Positions 49,757-59,218 of a DNA stretch of 64,000 nt are shown piece by piece (the stretch's first letter is position 1; each line of letters starts with the position of its first letter). The notes under the pieces are model-generated. The model was given only the letters and a program-made list of their open reading frames with translations, was not told the DNA's origin and made no database searches. This stretch comes from Profundicola sp048268105 (GTDB taxonomy: Bacteria; Bacteroidota; Bacteroidia; Flavobacteriales; Weeksellaceae). The stretch lies in NCBI GenBank assembly GCA_048268105.1, contig JBLWWH010000006.1:89354-153353 (forward strand), written 5' to 3'. A program made the position numbers and the translations under genes.

Positions 49757-51295
49757 TCAAGAACTACAGCTCAACATGCTACAACCAGGTTGATTGTCTG
49801 CCCAACTCGGTCTTTTTGTTTGCAGCTCAGGAAATCGATTCTCATAGGGCGTTTTGAGTGCTTCGTTTAATTTATTGAACAATGCATAATCCCCATTTTC
49901 GGCTGCCTCAATGGCTTCAAATAATTGAAAATTCCTTAGAATAAACTGTGGGTTCGAGCGTTTCATTTTTTCTAAACTTTTGGCTTTACTTATCTCATTC
50001 GAGGAAATGCGCATTTTATATAGCTCGACAAAATCCTCTAAACGCTCTTGTTGTTCTTGAGATATATCCTGGTAGCAGAACTTTTTCGAATCAAGCTCTT
50101 TTTCCTCACTATAAAGTTTCATGAGTTCTACAAAGAACAAAGTATAATCAGGCTTTAAATCAATCATTAGTTTTTGCCAAGAATGCAAAAGAACTTTGTC
50201 GGTTTCTCTTAACTTATCTAAACCTAGTTTTTCTCCCATCATCGTATCAAAGGCACTCCAAAATTGATCTTCAAAAGATTCTAAGACTTCCTGCAATGGC
50301 TCTATCTCTTCAATAAGCGGATATAAAGCATTCCCTAAAGCGCTCAAATTCCATAAGGCAATATTGGCTTGCTGACCAAAAGCATACCTTCTTCCAGGTA
50401 AATCAGTGGTATTAGAAGTGAATTTTAAATCATATTCTTCTAGCATTGCATAAGGTCCATAATCGATGCTTAATCCCAAAATCGACATATTATCGGTATT
50501 CATTACTCCATGAACAAAGCCTACGCGGTACCACTCAACGATCATTTTGATGCTTAAGTTTTTTACCTCATTAAAGAATTCTACGTATTTCTCTTTTCCA
50601 CCCGATTTAATTGCAGGAAAATATCGCTTAATACTCCAATCGGCTAAATTTTTCAACTCCTCGAAATTATCTCGTGCGGACAACAATTCAAAATGTCCAA
50701 AACGTAGAAAGCTCTCTGCTGCACGTACCATCACAGCTCCAGGTTCATAAGCGGCATTACCATTATATAAAATATCACGCATTACTTTCTCTCCCGAAAG
50801 CGAAAGGCTCAAAGCTCGTGTACTAGGAATATTTAAATGATACATGGCTTCACTCATGAGATACTCACGAATAGTGGAGCGCAATACAGCTCTTCCATCA
50901 GCATGACGAGAATAGGGTGTAGCCCCAGCTCCTTTCCATTGAAGTTCCCAAACTTTGTGGTTTTTATCTTTTATTTCACCAAAATAAATAGCACGACCAT
51001 CTCCCAACTGCCCAGCCCAATTTCCAAATTGATGACCCGCATATGCCGTAGCATAGGTCAAGAAATCATCGCCTACATTGGCATTCAATAAATCTATATC
51101 TTCTTTAGAAAGTGGGATGTCAAAACCTAAACTATTCAATAATTCTTCATTGCTAGCTATAAGCTCTGCTTTTGGAAAGCCAATAGGATGTACCAAAGCA
51201 TATAATACGCCAGGTGTTTGTCGTTGCATGGGATTCCAACTCTCGTCTCCGGGAAATTTGTCTACAAATGGATGTTTAAAATGATTTAATTTCAT
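49757..51295 (-). CDS. selO: Protein adenylyltransferase SelO (YdiU)
   Basis: SelO is a pseudokinase that transfers AMP to protein side chains, with a role in redox stress. The 512-residue protein has AGHQFGNWAGQLGDGRAIYF (about residues 83-102), WKGAGATPYSRHADGRAVLRS, the MRDILYNGNAAYEPGAVMVRAAESFLRFG segment, and HGVMNTDNMSILGLSIDYGP with the metal-binding residues. It ends GCSMLSCSS, where animal homologues have selenocysteine. Single gene. Confidence 0.93.
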   Translation of the reverse strand: MKLNHFKHPFVDKFPGDESWNPMQRQTPGVLYALVHPIGFPKAELIASNEELLNSLGFDIPLSKEDIDLLNANVGDDFLTYATAYAGHQFGNWAGQLGDGRAIYFGEIKDKNHKVWELQWKGAGATPYSRHADGRAVLRSTIREYLMSEAMYHLNIPSTRALSLSLSGEKVMRDILYNGNAAYEPGAVMVRAAESFLRFGHFELLSARDNFEELKNLADWSIKRYFPAIKSGGKEKYVEFFNEVKNLSIKMIVEWYRVGFVHGVMNTDNMSILGLSIDYGPYAMLEEYDLKFTSNTTDLPGRRYAFGQQANIALWNLSALGNALYPLIEEIEPLQEVLESFEDQFWSAFDTMMGEKLGLDKLRETDKVLLHSWQKLMIDLKPDYTLFFVELMKLYSEEKELDSKKFCYQDISQEQQERLEDFVELYKMRISSNEISKAKSLEKMKRSNPQFILRNFQLFEAIEAAENGDYALFNKLNEALKTPYENRFPELQTKRPSWADNQPGCSMLSCSS

Positions 51296-51348
51296 ATTGC
51301 ACTAAAATTATCAATTTTAATTTATAAAATTGTATCAAATAGATTTCT

Positions 51349-52035
51349 ATGAAAAAATTAACAATTTTATTGACGTTATTTTGCACGAGTTTAATATCTG
51401 CACAATCTTCTGAAATGCTATTAATTCAAGAAAAAGAACAAGTTAATCCTTGGAATTTTGGATTAAAAGCAGGTTTAAATTTCGCCAATTTAAGCGGATC
51501 TTATCTAGACCTTGATTATGTGAAAGAGTCAAATGGCTTTGTTGGTTTTCATGCTGGTGCATGGGCTAATTATACTTTAAGCAATAAATCATCTGTTCAA
51601 TTCGAGCTTTTGGGATCTTTACAAGGTGGTGATATTGAATATGAATTATCATACGCCGGACAAGCTATTAAACCAACCGGAAAAGTTCGAATGCCTTATA
51701 TTCAAATACCTATCATGTATCAATATAAACCGGTAGAAAAACTTCATTTAGAGCTTGGACCTCAATTAAATTATTTGCCAAAAATAAATCTTAAAACTTA
51801 TATAGACGGCGAAAGGATTAATGACGAAACGGTAGAAAATTTAGTTAATAACCGATTAGAAAATGCGAGAAGTATTGATGTTGGATTTAACATCGGTGCG
51901 GGCTACGAATTTATTCAAGATTGGAGAGTTTACACTAGATACACACATGGATTGCTAACTGTGGACGACCGCGATGAAAATCAAAGAGATTTAAAAAATC
52001 GTGTACTAGCATTTGGTGTTTCATATAAATTTTAA
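51349..52035 (+). CDS. Outer-membrane beta-barrel protein (porin-like), first of a pair
   Basis: A 228-residue protein with signal peptide (KKLTILLTLFCTSLISAQS) and a barrel pattern that begins WNFGLKAGLNFANLSG and ends NRVLAFGVSYKF with terminal Phe. It matches the small PorT-like/OMP_b-brl group with about eight strands. It overlaps the next gene, a paralogue, as TAATG (stop and start share a base), so they are translated together. Specific function unknown. Confidence 0.8.
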   Translation: MKKLTILLTLFCTSLISAQSSEMLLIQEKEQVNPWNFGLKAGLNFANLSGSYLDLDYVKESNGFVGFHAGAWANYTLSNKSSVQFELLGSLQGGDIEYELSYAGQAIKPTGKVRMPYIQIPIMYQYKPVEKLHLELGPQLNYLPKINLKTYIDGERINDETVENLVNNRLENARSIDVGFNIGAGYEFIQDWRVYTRYTHGLLTVDDRDENQRDLKNRVLAFGVSYKF

Positions 52036-52709
52036 TGGAAAGAATGAAGATTATAAGACTTTTATTTCTTAGCTTAACTTTTACTTTTTTTAATTTAAGC
52101 CTTGCACAAGAAACGCAAGACAAAGACTCTTATTTTGGAGTGAAGATAGGTGCTAACTCTTCCAACCTCTCTGGTGAATCAACCAAAGATGATGATGGAA
52201 GAGAAACTGATGTAACTTCGAGAGTTGGGTTTTATGCAGGTGGTTTTTATCATCACCAACTTAGCGATAAATTAAGCTTTCAACCTGAATTATTGTTTTC
52301 CTACCAAGGTGCGAGCATCGACATCAAACGTTGGGAAGCTCTCCCTGTTACTGCAGGTAGCGATATTGATTTGCCCTATATTTTACTTCCTTTGATGTTG
52401 CAATATGAATTATTTGATAATTTTAGTTTAGAAGTAGGTCCACAGTTAGGTTACAATCTAGGTAAATTTATTATCATCAAAGGCAAAGTGGTATTAAACG
52501 GAGAGACCTTTTTGTTAGAAGATAGGTTAGAGGATGTGGCTCGATGGGATTTTTCTGTTTTGGCCGGTGCGGGCTATAGTTTTAATGAAAATTTTACAGT
52601 TAAATTTAGGTTTGCAAAAGGACTAAATTCCTTAGATCAAAGAAAACAAGATGCTTTTACCTTATATAACCAAGTTTTTTCTCTAGGTCTAGAATACAAT
52701 TTTAAGTAG
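52035..52709 (+). CDS. Outer-membrane beta-barrel protein, second of a pair
   Basis: A 224-residue paralogue of the gene before it, with signal peptide (IIRLLFLSLTFTFFNLSLAQ), YFGVKIGANSSNLSGES at the first strand and VFSLGLEYNFK at the end. Shared pattern with 51349-52035: [Y/F]G[L/V]K.G.N..NLSG, HAGAWANYTLSNKSSVQFE / YAGGFYHHQLSDKLSFQPE, and LEL/VGPQLNY. The pair arose by duplication. A start at 52044 (MKIIRL) is possible. It ends 8 bases into the convergent methyltransferase gene. Confidence 0.8.
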   Translation: MERMKIIRLLFLSLTFTFFNLSLAQETQDKDSYFGVKIGANSSNLSGESTKDDDGRETDVTSRVGFYAGGFYHHQLSDKLSFQPELLFSYQGASIDIKRWEALPVTAGSDIDLPYILLPLMLQYELFDNFSLEVGPQLGYNLGKFIIIKGKVVLNGETFLLEDRLEDVARWDFSVLAGAGYSFNENFTVKFRFAKGLNSLDQRKQDAFTLYNQVFSLGLEYNFK

Positions 52710-53433
52710 AAAGTTTTTGTCTAAAAATTTCACTTGAAATCATGGCAGAGGCTACCGCTACATTTAAGCTTTCGGTAGGACGGTTGGTCTCTTGCGGAAC
52801 ACTAATCCTTTGAGTGCAAAGTTTTTCTATTTGTGCGGAGATTCCGTTCGATTCATTTCCCATAACAATTAAGCCAGGTTTGGTGAGATCGGTTGAATAA
52901 ATACTTTCACCATCCATAAAGCTACCATAAATCTCACAATCTAGCTCCGTAAAATAGGTTTCAAAATCCACATAATGCACTTGAATCCTTCCCAACGAAC
53001 CCATACAAGCTTGAACAACTTTTGGATTATAAACTTCTACGGTATCCAGATTACAAAAAACATGCTCCATTCCAAACCAATCGGCGATTCTAATAATCGT
53101 TCCTAAATTCCCTGGATCTTGCACATTATCTAGTGCAAAATAATTTTTAAGAATACTTTTTGGTGGAGCATAAGATCTTTGTTCGAAAACTGCTAAAATC
53201 TCCGGTGGAGTTCTCAGATTACTCATCTGTTTAAACTCTGAACTGCTTGCTATATTTGCGTTTGGATACTTTTCTTTGTAGTCTGAATTAACAAAAAGAT
53301 GTACTAATTTAAAATCACTAGAAAGAAATTCGTCAGTAGATTTCATTCCTTCTACAACAAATAAACCTAATTCTTTTCGGTATTTTTTTTGTTGCAATCG
53401 CTTGACAAGTTTGAGAGTTGCTTTTGTTAGCAT
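52702..53433 (-). CDS. SpoU-family (TrmH) RNA 2'-O-methyltransferase
   Basis: A 243-residue SPOUT methyltransferase. The N-terminal L30e-like substrate domain is followed by the three SpoU motifs: FALDNVQDPGNLGTIIRIADWFG (motif 1, about residues 106-128), GLIVMGNESNGIS (motif 2) and ISVPQETNRPTESLNVAVASAM (motif 3). It probably methylates rRNA or tRNA ribose; target unknown. Divergent from tamL, sharing about 24 bases of upstream sequence. Confidence 0.9.
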   Translation of the reverse strand: MLTKATLKLVKRLQQKKYRKELGLFVVEGMKSTDEFLSSDFKLVHLFVNSDYKEKYPNANIASSSEFKQMSNLRTPPEILAVFEQRSYAPPKSILKNYFALDNVQDPGNLGTIIRIADWFGMEHVFCNLDTVEVYNPKVVQACMGSLGRIQVHYVDFETYFTELDCEIYGSFMDGESIYSTDLTKPGLIVMGNESNGISAQIEKLCTQRISVPQETNRPTESLNVAVASAMISSEIFRQKLST

Positions 53434-53440
53434 ATATTTG
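53410..53440 (+). promoter_or_regulatory. Promoter of tamL
   Basis: TTTG (53410-53413) and TATATTTG (53433-53440) with an exact 19-base spacing. It lies partly inside the start of the divergent methyltransferase gene and predicts a leader of about 10 bases before ATG 53457. Confidence 0.75.
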
Positions 53441-53456
53441 TTACGCAGTTAAATTT

Positions 53457-56018
53457 ATGAAGAAGACTTTTTCAAAGATATTATTCTTAATTGGAATTTC
53501 CTTTCTCATCACGGCCTGTGATGTTACGAAAAAAATTCCTGCAGGTGAATTTTACTTAAAATCAAACGATTACGATTTCGAAGACGATTCACCATTTTCT
53601 GATGAGTTAGAAGATTATGTAAGCCAAAAACCAAATAAACGATTGTTTGGATTGTTGCCGATGAAAGATTGGGCGTATAATCGAGTGCCTGCTAAGTATG
53701 ATTCGGTTTTCATGGATTATTATGCATATTCGAATTTAGATAGAAACCAAAAGTTGCTGGATAGTTTATTTATACACTATGGTTTAGAAGAAAACGTTGG
53801 AGACAGTAAGTGGTTGACGAGGCTGATTTATAGAGCAGGAGCTAAGCCTGTAACTTTAGATACAGCTAATTCGCATAAATCGGCAAATGAATTAGAAGAG
53901 TTTTATTTTGAAAGAGGATATTTTGATGCTCAAGTTGAACCGACTTTCGATGTAGATTCGGCAGCACAAAAGGCACAAGTTACATATAATGTTGAGGTGA
54001 AAGAGCCTTCTAAAGTGGTAGATTATAATCAAGTGATTACCGATTCTAAATTAGAAAAGCTCTATGCTCAAAACATAGATGATAACAAAATTATCATCAA
54101 TGAAAGATTTGATGTAAGAAGCTTTGAAAAGGAACGTGATCGTTTAGCAAAGATTTTTAAAAATAACGGCTATTTTCAATTTAATGAATTTGGAAATGAA
54201 CTAATTTTTAAAATTGATTCTACCAACGATAAACAATTGGCGGCGACCTTAAAAATTGCAAAACCCGAAAATGATAGTATTAAAGATTTTACCCAATATT
54301 ATTTTGGTGACATCAATGTCTATGTAGATTATAAAGACGAAGAGTCAAAGAAAAACTTCGAACGCGAACACCGAGGATATAATTTATATAATTTTCATGA
54401 ATTTAGGCTTAAACCTCGAGTTTATACGGATGCAATTACCTTAAAATCAAATGAATTATATCGTTTTGATGAGGTAATGCGTACCCGCCAACTCATTTTA
54501 GATAGAGAAAACTTCTCGCTAACATCCTTAAAAGTAGAGAGAAATTTAGACAATCCTTTAGATAGCTTATTAACCACGAGCATTATACTTAGACCTAAAC
54601 CAAAATATGATCTAGAATTATCTTTTGAAGGAATGTACTCGCAATTTCTAAGTTTTGGAATTTCTCCCGGACTTAGATTATTAACAAGAAACGTTTTTAG
54701 AGGTGGAGAGAATTTGGAATTTAATTTAAGAGGAACTGTAGGTACCGTAAACACTTCTGAATCTCAAAATGAACTCTTTAATGCCTACGAACTATCTTTT
54801 GAGACAAAATTAAACTTTCCCAGATGGGTATTGCCTTTTAATACAGAAGGATTGGTGCCGAGAGAATGGAACCCAAAATCAGCGATTAGTTTAGGTTTAT
54901 CTGGGCAGAAAAATATTGGTTTAGGAAGTAGAAATTACTCATCTATTATGGATTATACGTGGACGCCAGGTGTGAATAACCATAATTTTGAGTTGTTAAA
55001 TTTTCAGTATATTAAAAACACCGAAAAGGATAAATATTATAAAATATTTACGGTAGATAACGAGATTAAAAACCAAGCTTTTGATGCCTATTTTAATTTT
55101 AAACCATTTTATCAAGCCTTATATGAAAATGGCGAAATCACCTCCAATGAATTAGAGTTGTTAATTTATGAAGATGAAGATTTTGTAAGTATCCTGCCGG
55201 TAAATAACTATGATTTCGAAGATTTCACTGACTTCAGAAATGTTATTTTTAGAAAGAATAGTATCATCCAAGACGTTTTAATCCAATCATTTGCTCATTC
55301 TTATACCTACAACGAAACGACCAGACAGGATAAGAAGCATCCATGGTTTATTAGTAGTAAAGTAGAGGTGGCAGGTGCATTGATGAGATTAATCGATGAA
55401 ACCATTGGGTTCAATCAAGAAGAAGGCTTTTTTGGCGACTCTAGATCTGTATTGGGCGGAGTTCCTTACTCAGAATTTGTTCGCTTAGATTTAGATGTTA
55501 GAAAAACATTTGATTTAAGTTCTAAAACCCAATTAGCCCTTAGAAGTTTTACGGGAGTTGCAATTCCTTATGGAAATTTAGAGGTTTTACCCTTCAGTAA
55601 ATCTTATTTCGGTGGTGGATCCAATGACGTTAGAGCTTGGCAAGCTTATGAATTATCGCCTTCACCCTTGAGACCAAATGACGATGGAACTTACATCGAT
55701 CAAATGAAAATCACCCTGAACGCCGAATATCGTTTTCCGATTTATGGGATGATCAATGGAGCTTTCTTTGTAGATGCTGGTAACATTTGGAGCCTAAACA
55801 ATGACAATCAAAAAACATTATTCAAGTTTGATCGATTCCTAAAACAAATGGGAGTAGGCTCCGGAGTTGGTATTAGGTTTGACCTAACCTTTGTCGTAGC
55901 CCGTTTAGATTTTGCCTACAAAATACACGATCCGGCCTACTCAGATGGAGAAAGATGGTTCAATAATATAAAAATATTGAGACCACAGCTTCAATTCGGA
56001 ATCAATTATCCATTCTAA
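53457..56018 (+). CDS. tamL: TamL, Omp85/BamA-family outer-membrane lipoprotein
   Basis: An 853-residue outer-membrane protein with a lipoprotein signal (KKTFSKILFLIGISFLITAC, lipobox ITAC). POTRA-like repeats occupy about residues 30-400 (LEEFYFERGYFDAQVEPTFD; RLAKIFKNNGYFQFNEFG) and the C-terminal half is an Omp85 barrel with SFGISPGLRLLTRNVFRGGENLEF, GGSNDVRAWQAYELSP, and the VRAW/GMINGAFFVDAGNIW family signature, ending LQFGINYPF. Bacteroidota have this lipidated variant TamL. ATG 53457 is used; the upstream codon at 53418 lies before the promoter box. The 3' end overlaps trmB by 4 bases. Confidence 0.9.
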   Translation: MKKTFSKILFLIGISFLITACDVTKKIPAGEFYLKSNDYDFEDDSPFSDELEDYVSQKPNKRLFGLLPMKDWAYNRVPAKYDSVFMDYYAYSNLDRNQKLLDSLFIHYGLEENVGDSKWLTRLIYRAGAKPVTLDTANSHKSANELEEFYFERGYFDAQVEPTFDVDSAAQKAQVTYNVEVKEPSKVVDYNQVITDSKLEKLYAQNIDDNKIIINERFDVRSFEKERDRLAKIFKNNGYFQFNEFGNELIFKIDSTNDKQLAATLKIAKPENDSIKDFTQYYFGDINVYVDYKDEESKKNFEREHRGYNLYNFHEFRLKPRVYTDAITLKSNELYRFDEVMRTRQLILDRENFSLTSLKVERNLDNPLDSLLTTSIILRPKPKYDLELSFEGMYSQFLSFGISPGLRLLTRNVFRGGENLEFNLRGTVGTVNTSESQNELFNAYELSFETKLNFPRWVLPFNTEGLVPREWNPKSAISLGLSGQKNIGLGSRNYSSIMDYTWTPGVNNHNFELLNFQYIKNTEKDKYYKIFTVDNEIKNQAFDAYFNFKPFYQALYENGEITSNELELLIYEDEDFVSILPVNNYDFEDFTDFRNVIFRKNSIIQDVLIQSFAHSYTYNETTRQDKKHPWFISSKVEVAGALMRLIDETIGFNQEEGFFGDSRSVLGGVPYSEFVRLDLDVRKTFDLSSKTQLALRSFTGVAIPYGNLEVLPFSKSYFGGGSNDVRAWQAYELSPSPLRPNDDGTYIDQMKITLNAEYRFPIYGMINGAFFVDAGNIWSLNNDNQKTLFKFDRFLKQMGVGSGVGIRFDLTFVVARLDFAYKIHDPAYSDGERWFNNIKILRPQLQFGINYPF

Positions 56019-56689
56019 TCCAGTTGAAACTTAATGTAGGTAATTTTTTTACCCTCATTCAAGAATAACTTCTCGTAATGTGTTTGAATATCAAAAAGAT
56101 AATCAGGTAAATCATGAGTGGATCTATTATAGATGTCGTGATTAGATACTTCTACCTTATAATCATTCATCTCAACAATTCCACAGGTATAACCATGCAA
56201 GAATTCACTATCCGTTTTAAGATGAATAAACCCTCCTGGCTTTAAGATTTTCTTGTACCTCGCTAAAAAATCTGGATGAGTTAGTCTATGTTTTTTTCTT
56301 CTAAACTTAATTTGAGGATCTGGAAATGTGATCCAAATCTCACTCACTTCGCCTGGGTCAAAAGCTAAATCAATCAATTCAATTTGAGTTCTAAGAAAAC
56401 CTGTGTTTTTCATGTTTTTTTCCTCAACCGTTTTTGATCCTCGCCAAAGTCTAGCTCCTTTTATATCGACACCAATAAAATTGGTATTTGGAAATTTCTT
56501 GCCTAGTCCAATGGTGTATTCTCCTTTACCACAACCTAATTCTAAAACAATCGGATGATCATTTTTGAAGAACTCCTTATTCCATTTTCCTCTAAGCTCA
56601 AAACCATCTAGCATTTCACTACGCTCTGGTTGAATTAAATGAGAAAAACTTTTGTTCTCCTCAAAACGACTAAGTTTATTTTTTGCCAT
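56015..56689 (-). CDS. trmB: tRNA (guanine-N7-)-methyltransferase
   Basis: Methylates G46 in the tRNA variable loop. The 224-residue protein has the SAM site LELGCGKGEYTIGLGKKFP (about 50-68), FIGVDIKGARLWRG, the TrmB motif ITFPDPQIKFRRKKHRLTHPDFL, and the tail YFLNEG-like region. The N-terminus includes RSEMLDGFELRGKWNKEFF. Convergent with tamL, overlapping by four bases. Confidence 0.94.
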   Translation of the reverse strand: MAKNKLSRFEENKSFSHLIQPERSEMLDGFELRGKWNKEFFKNDHPIVLELGCGKGEYTIGLGKKFPNTNFIGVDIKGARLWRGSKTVEEKNMKNTGFLRTQIELIDLAFDPGEVSEIWITFPDPQIKFRRKKHRLTHPDFLARYKKILKPGGFIHLKTDSEFLHGYTCGIVEMNDYKVEVSNHDIYNRSTHDLPDYLFDIQTHYEKLFLNEGKKITYIKFQLD

Positions 56690-56722
56690 GTGGCAAATTT
56701 ATTCAATCTAAATTGAATCCAT

Positions 56723-56753
56723 AAAAAAAGTGCCTTAAATATTAAGGCACTTG
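56723..56753 (-). terminator. Terminator of the M48 protease gene
   Basis: GTGCCTTAA and TTAAGGCAC form a 9-bp stem with a short loop; on the minus strand the stem is followed by seven T. Confidence 0.88.
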
Positions 56754-56773
56754 TTAAATATATAGTTATGATA

Positions 56774-57583
56774 TTATTGTGTTTTACCAATCGCTTGATA
56801 ATATAATGGCAAAACATTCGGAATTTCTCTTTCTAATTGTGCGATTCTTCTACCTGGATCTGGGTGTGTAGATAAAAACTCTGGTGGAGCTTGGCTACCT
56901 TTTGCTTGGGCAACAGATTGCATTCTATTCCAAAACTTCGGAGCCTCTCTAGGATCGTATCCAGACATAGCCATCAATTGTAAACCAATTTTATCCGCTT
57001 CTAATTCCGCATTTCTAGAATAAGCTAATATTCCAACTTGTGCTCCCATAGGATATAATTGGTTAAATACGTTTTGATATTTACTGTCATTTAAGGCTAC
57101 GTTACCCGCAACTTGTAAGCCTTGAGCTACCATAGCTTGCGTCATTCTTTGCGCACTGTGTTCTGCAATAGCATGGGTAATTTCGTGCCCCATTACAACA
57201 GCGACACCATTCTCATCTTTACAAACAGGCATAATTCCAGTGTAAAATGCAACCTTACCACCTGGCATACACCACGCGTTTAGTTGATCGCTTTCAATCA
57301 AATTAAACTCCCATTGGTATCCATCTAAAAAATGGGATTGATCCTGAGAAGCTAAAAACCTTTCTACAGTTCCTTTAATGCTATTTCCAACCTCTTTCAA
57401 CATTTGCGTTTGTTGTCGATTTGTTGAAAGTTTCTCTTCTTTTAGGACTTGCTGATACTGCTGAAACGCCATAGGGAAAATCTCTGCGTTACTCACCAAT
57501 ATAAGTGGGCTTTTACCCGTGATTGGGTTAGTAGAACATGCCGCGACCAGCATTATTACCAACATCAAATATACTTTTTTCAT
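56774..57583 (-). CDS. M48-family metalloprotease lipoprotein (LoiP/YcaL-like)
   Basis: A 269-residue envelope protease. Start ATG 57583 gives a lipoprotein signal MKKVYLMLVIMLVAAC. The zinc motif HEITH is in VVMGHEITHAIAEHSAQRM (about residue 135), and the third ligand lies in SRNAELEADKIGLQLM. Members of this group handle damaged outer-membrane proteins. The C-terminal PPEFLSTHPDPGRRI is typical of M48B. Its own terminator follows at 56723-56753. Confidence 0.9.
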   Translation of the reverse strand: MKKVYLMLVIMLVAACSTNPITGKSPLILVSNAEIFPMAFQQYQQVLKEEKLSTNRQQTQMLKEVGNSIKGTVERFLASQDQSHFLDGYQWEFNLIESDQLNAWCMPGGKVAFYTGIMPVCKDENGVAVVMGHEITHAIAEHSAQRMTQAMVAQGLQVAGNVALNDSKYQNVFNQLYPMGAQVGILAYSRNAELEADKIGLQLMAMSGYDPREAPKFWNRMQSVAQAKGSQAPPEFLSTHPDPGRRIAQLEREIPNVLPLYYQAIGKTQ

Positions 57584-57736
57584 AACATTAATTTTTTTGA
57601 TTGATATATGCATAAACAAGTTTTATTCCAAACCCGAAAACACTAAGCAAATAGAAGATGAAATTATTGAAAATATTATCAATTAATACTGTTTTGTCAT
57701 AGGATTAAATGATACATTAAGACAGAGCTTTTACAC

Positions 57737-57765
57737 TTGATATCGAAAAACTGTTTGTATATTTG
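57737..57765 (+). promoter_or_regulatory. Promoter of metK
   Basis: TTG (57737-57739) and TATATTTG (57758-57765), 18-base spacing. Transcription would begin about 57771, just ahead of the riboswitch. Confidence 0.75.
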
Positions 57766-57778
57766 CTATTCAAAATTA

Positions 57779-57830
57779 CAGAGGACAAATTTACCCGGGT
57801 TGCAACCTCTCTAAAAAATGCTAAAACGTT
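57779..57830 (+). promoter_or_regulatory. SAM-II-like riboswitch upstream of metK
   Basis: The leader holds the layout of the SAM-II aptamer: stem AGAGG (57780-57784) / CCTCT (57806-57810), loop with AAATTTACC and TTGCAA just before the 3' arm, then an A-rich linker and TGCTAAAACG (57819-57828) that can pair back with the loop TTTA to form the pseudoknot. It matches the alphaproteobacterial consensus at these positions. A run of eight T (57829-57836) and the metK ATG 63 bases on lie downstream. Feedback of SAM on its own synthase is the expected role. Confidence 0.7.
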
Positions 57831-57892
57831 TTTTTTCATTGCTTCCCATTAATTTTCTGATGTAAGATATAATATAATTAAAGAACAATATT

Positions 57893-59152
57893 ATGCCTTA
57901 TTTATTTACTTCTGAATCTGTTTCAGAAGGACATCCAGACAAAATAGCAGATCAGATTTCAGACGCGATTCTAGACAACTTTTTGGCTTTTGACGCCGAT
58001 AGCAAAGTTGCTTGTGAAACCATGGTAACTACAGGACAAGTAGTCTTGGCTGGTGAAGTGAACTCACAAACTTATATCGACTTACAAAAAGTAACTAGAA
58101 AAGTTATTCAACGTATCGGATATACAGATAGCTCCATGAAATTCTCCTATGATTCTTGTGGTATTTTGTCGGCAATCCACGAACAGTCTAATGAGATTAG
58201 ACAAGGAGTTGACAAAGAAAACCCAGAAGATCAAGGAGCAGGAGACCAGGGAATGATGTTTGGTTATGCAGTCAACGAAACCGAGAATTATATGCCATTG
58301 GCATTAGATCTTTCTCATATGATTCTTCAGGAATTAGCTGAGGTTAGAAAAACTGGTGACGAGATGACCTATCTTCGTCCTGATTCTAAAGCTCAGGTTA
58401 CTTTGGAGTACGATGACGATCATAAACCTATCAAGATTCACACAATCGTAGTTTCTACCCAACACGACGAGTTTGGTGGTGAAGAAGCTATGCAAGAGAG
58501 AATCAAGAGAGATATAATTCAATTTATTATCCCTCGCGTTTTCCAAAAGGTCTCGCAAAAAGTAAAAGATTTGTTCCATCCAGATATTATCTATCATGTG
58601 AACCCAACGGGTAAATTCGTTATCGGAGGACCTCATGGTGATAGTGGATTGACAGGAAGAAAGATTATTGTAGACACCTATGGAGGCAAAGGCGCTCATG
58701 GTGGTGGAGCGTTTAGTGGTAAGGATCCATCCAAAGTAGATAGATCTGCAGCATACGCTATGCGCCATTTAGCTAAAAATATGGTAGCAGCTGGAGTCTG
58801 CGACGAAGCCTTGGTTCAAATTTCTTACGCGATTGGTGTAGCAGAGCCTATGAGTATGATGGTAGATACCTATGGTACCTCCAAAGTTCAAATGTCTGAC
58901 GCTAGAATCTCAGAGATTTTAATCAATAACCTTGATTATAGACCTTATGCCATCGAAAAGAATTTAAAATTAAGAAATCCAATCTACGAAGAAACCGCTG
59001 CTTATGGTCACATGGGTAGAGTACCACAAGTTATTACAAAAACTTTCGAAGCTTATAATGGCGAAGAACTAACTAGAGAAGTAGAGTTATTTACGTGGGA
59101 GAAACTGGATTTAGTGCCACAATTAAAAGAATTGTTTCATCTAGAGGATTAA
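57893..59152 (+). CDS. metK: S-adenosylmethionine synthetase
   Basis: Makes SAM from methionine and ATP. The 419-residue protein has LFTSESVSEGHPDKIADQISDAIL (ATP/Mg site, about 3-26), GAGDQGMMFGYA (about 118-129), GGPHGDSGLTGRKIIVDTYGG and the P-loop-like GGGAFSGKDPSKVDRSAAYA. Length is slightly longer than E. coli (384) owing to inserted segments, as usual for Bacteroidota. It is preceded by a promoter and a probable SAM-II riboswitch and followed by a bidirectional terminator. Confidence 0.98.
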   Translation: MPYLFTSESVSEGHPDKIADQISDAILDNFLAFDADSKVACETMVTTGQVVLAGEVNSQTYIDLQKVTRKVIQRIGYTDSSMKFSYDSCGILSAIHEQSNEIRQGVDKENPEDQGAGDQGMMFGYAVNETENYMPLALDLSHMILQELAEVRKTGDEMTYLRPDSKAQVTLEYDDDHKPIKIHTIVVSTQHDEFGGEEAMQERIKRDIIQFIIPRVFQKVSQKVKDLFHPDIIYHVNPTGKFVIGGPHGDSGLTGRKIIVDTYGGKGAHGGGAFSGKDPSKVDRSAAYAMRHLAKNMVAAGVCDEALVQISYAIGVAEPMSMMVDTYGTSKVQMSDARISEILINNLDYRPYAIEKNLKLRNPIYEETAAYGHMGRVPQVITKTFEAYNGEELTREVELFTWEKLDLVPQLKELFHLED

Positions 59153-59172
59153 AAATAATCCTGTATTTAAGC

Positions 59173-59210
59173 AAAAAAGACAAGAGGTTTAATTATCTCT
59201 TGTCTTTTTT
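59173..59210. terminator. Bidirectional terminator, metK / GHMP kinase
   Basis: GACAAGAG (59179-59186) and CTCTTGTC (59197-59204) with A run upstream and T run downstream on both strands. Confidence 0.9.
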
Positions 59211-59218
59211 ATTTTTAT

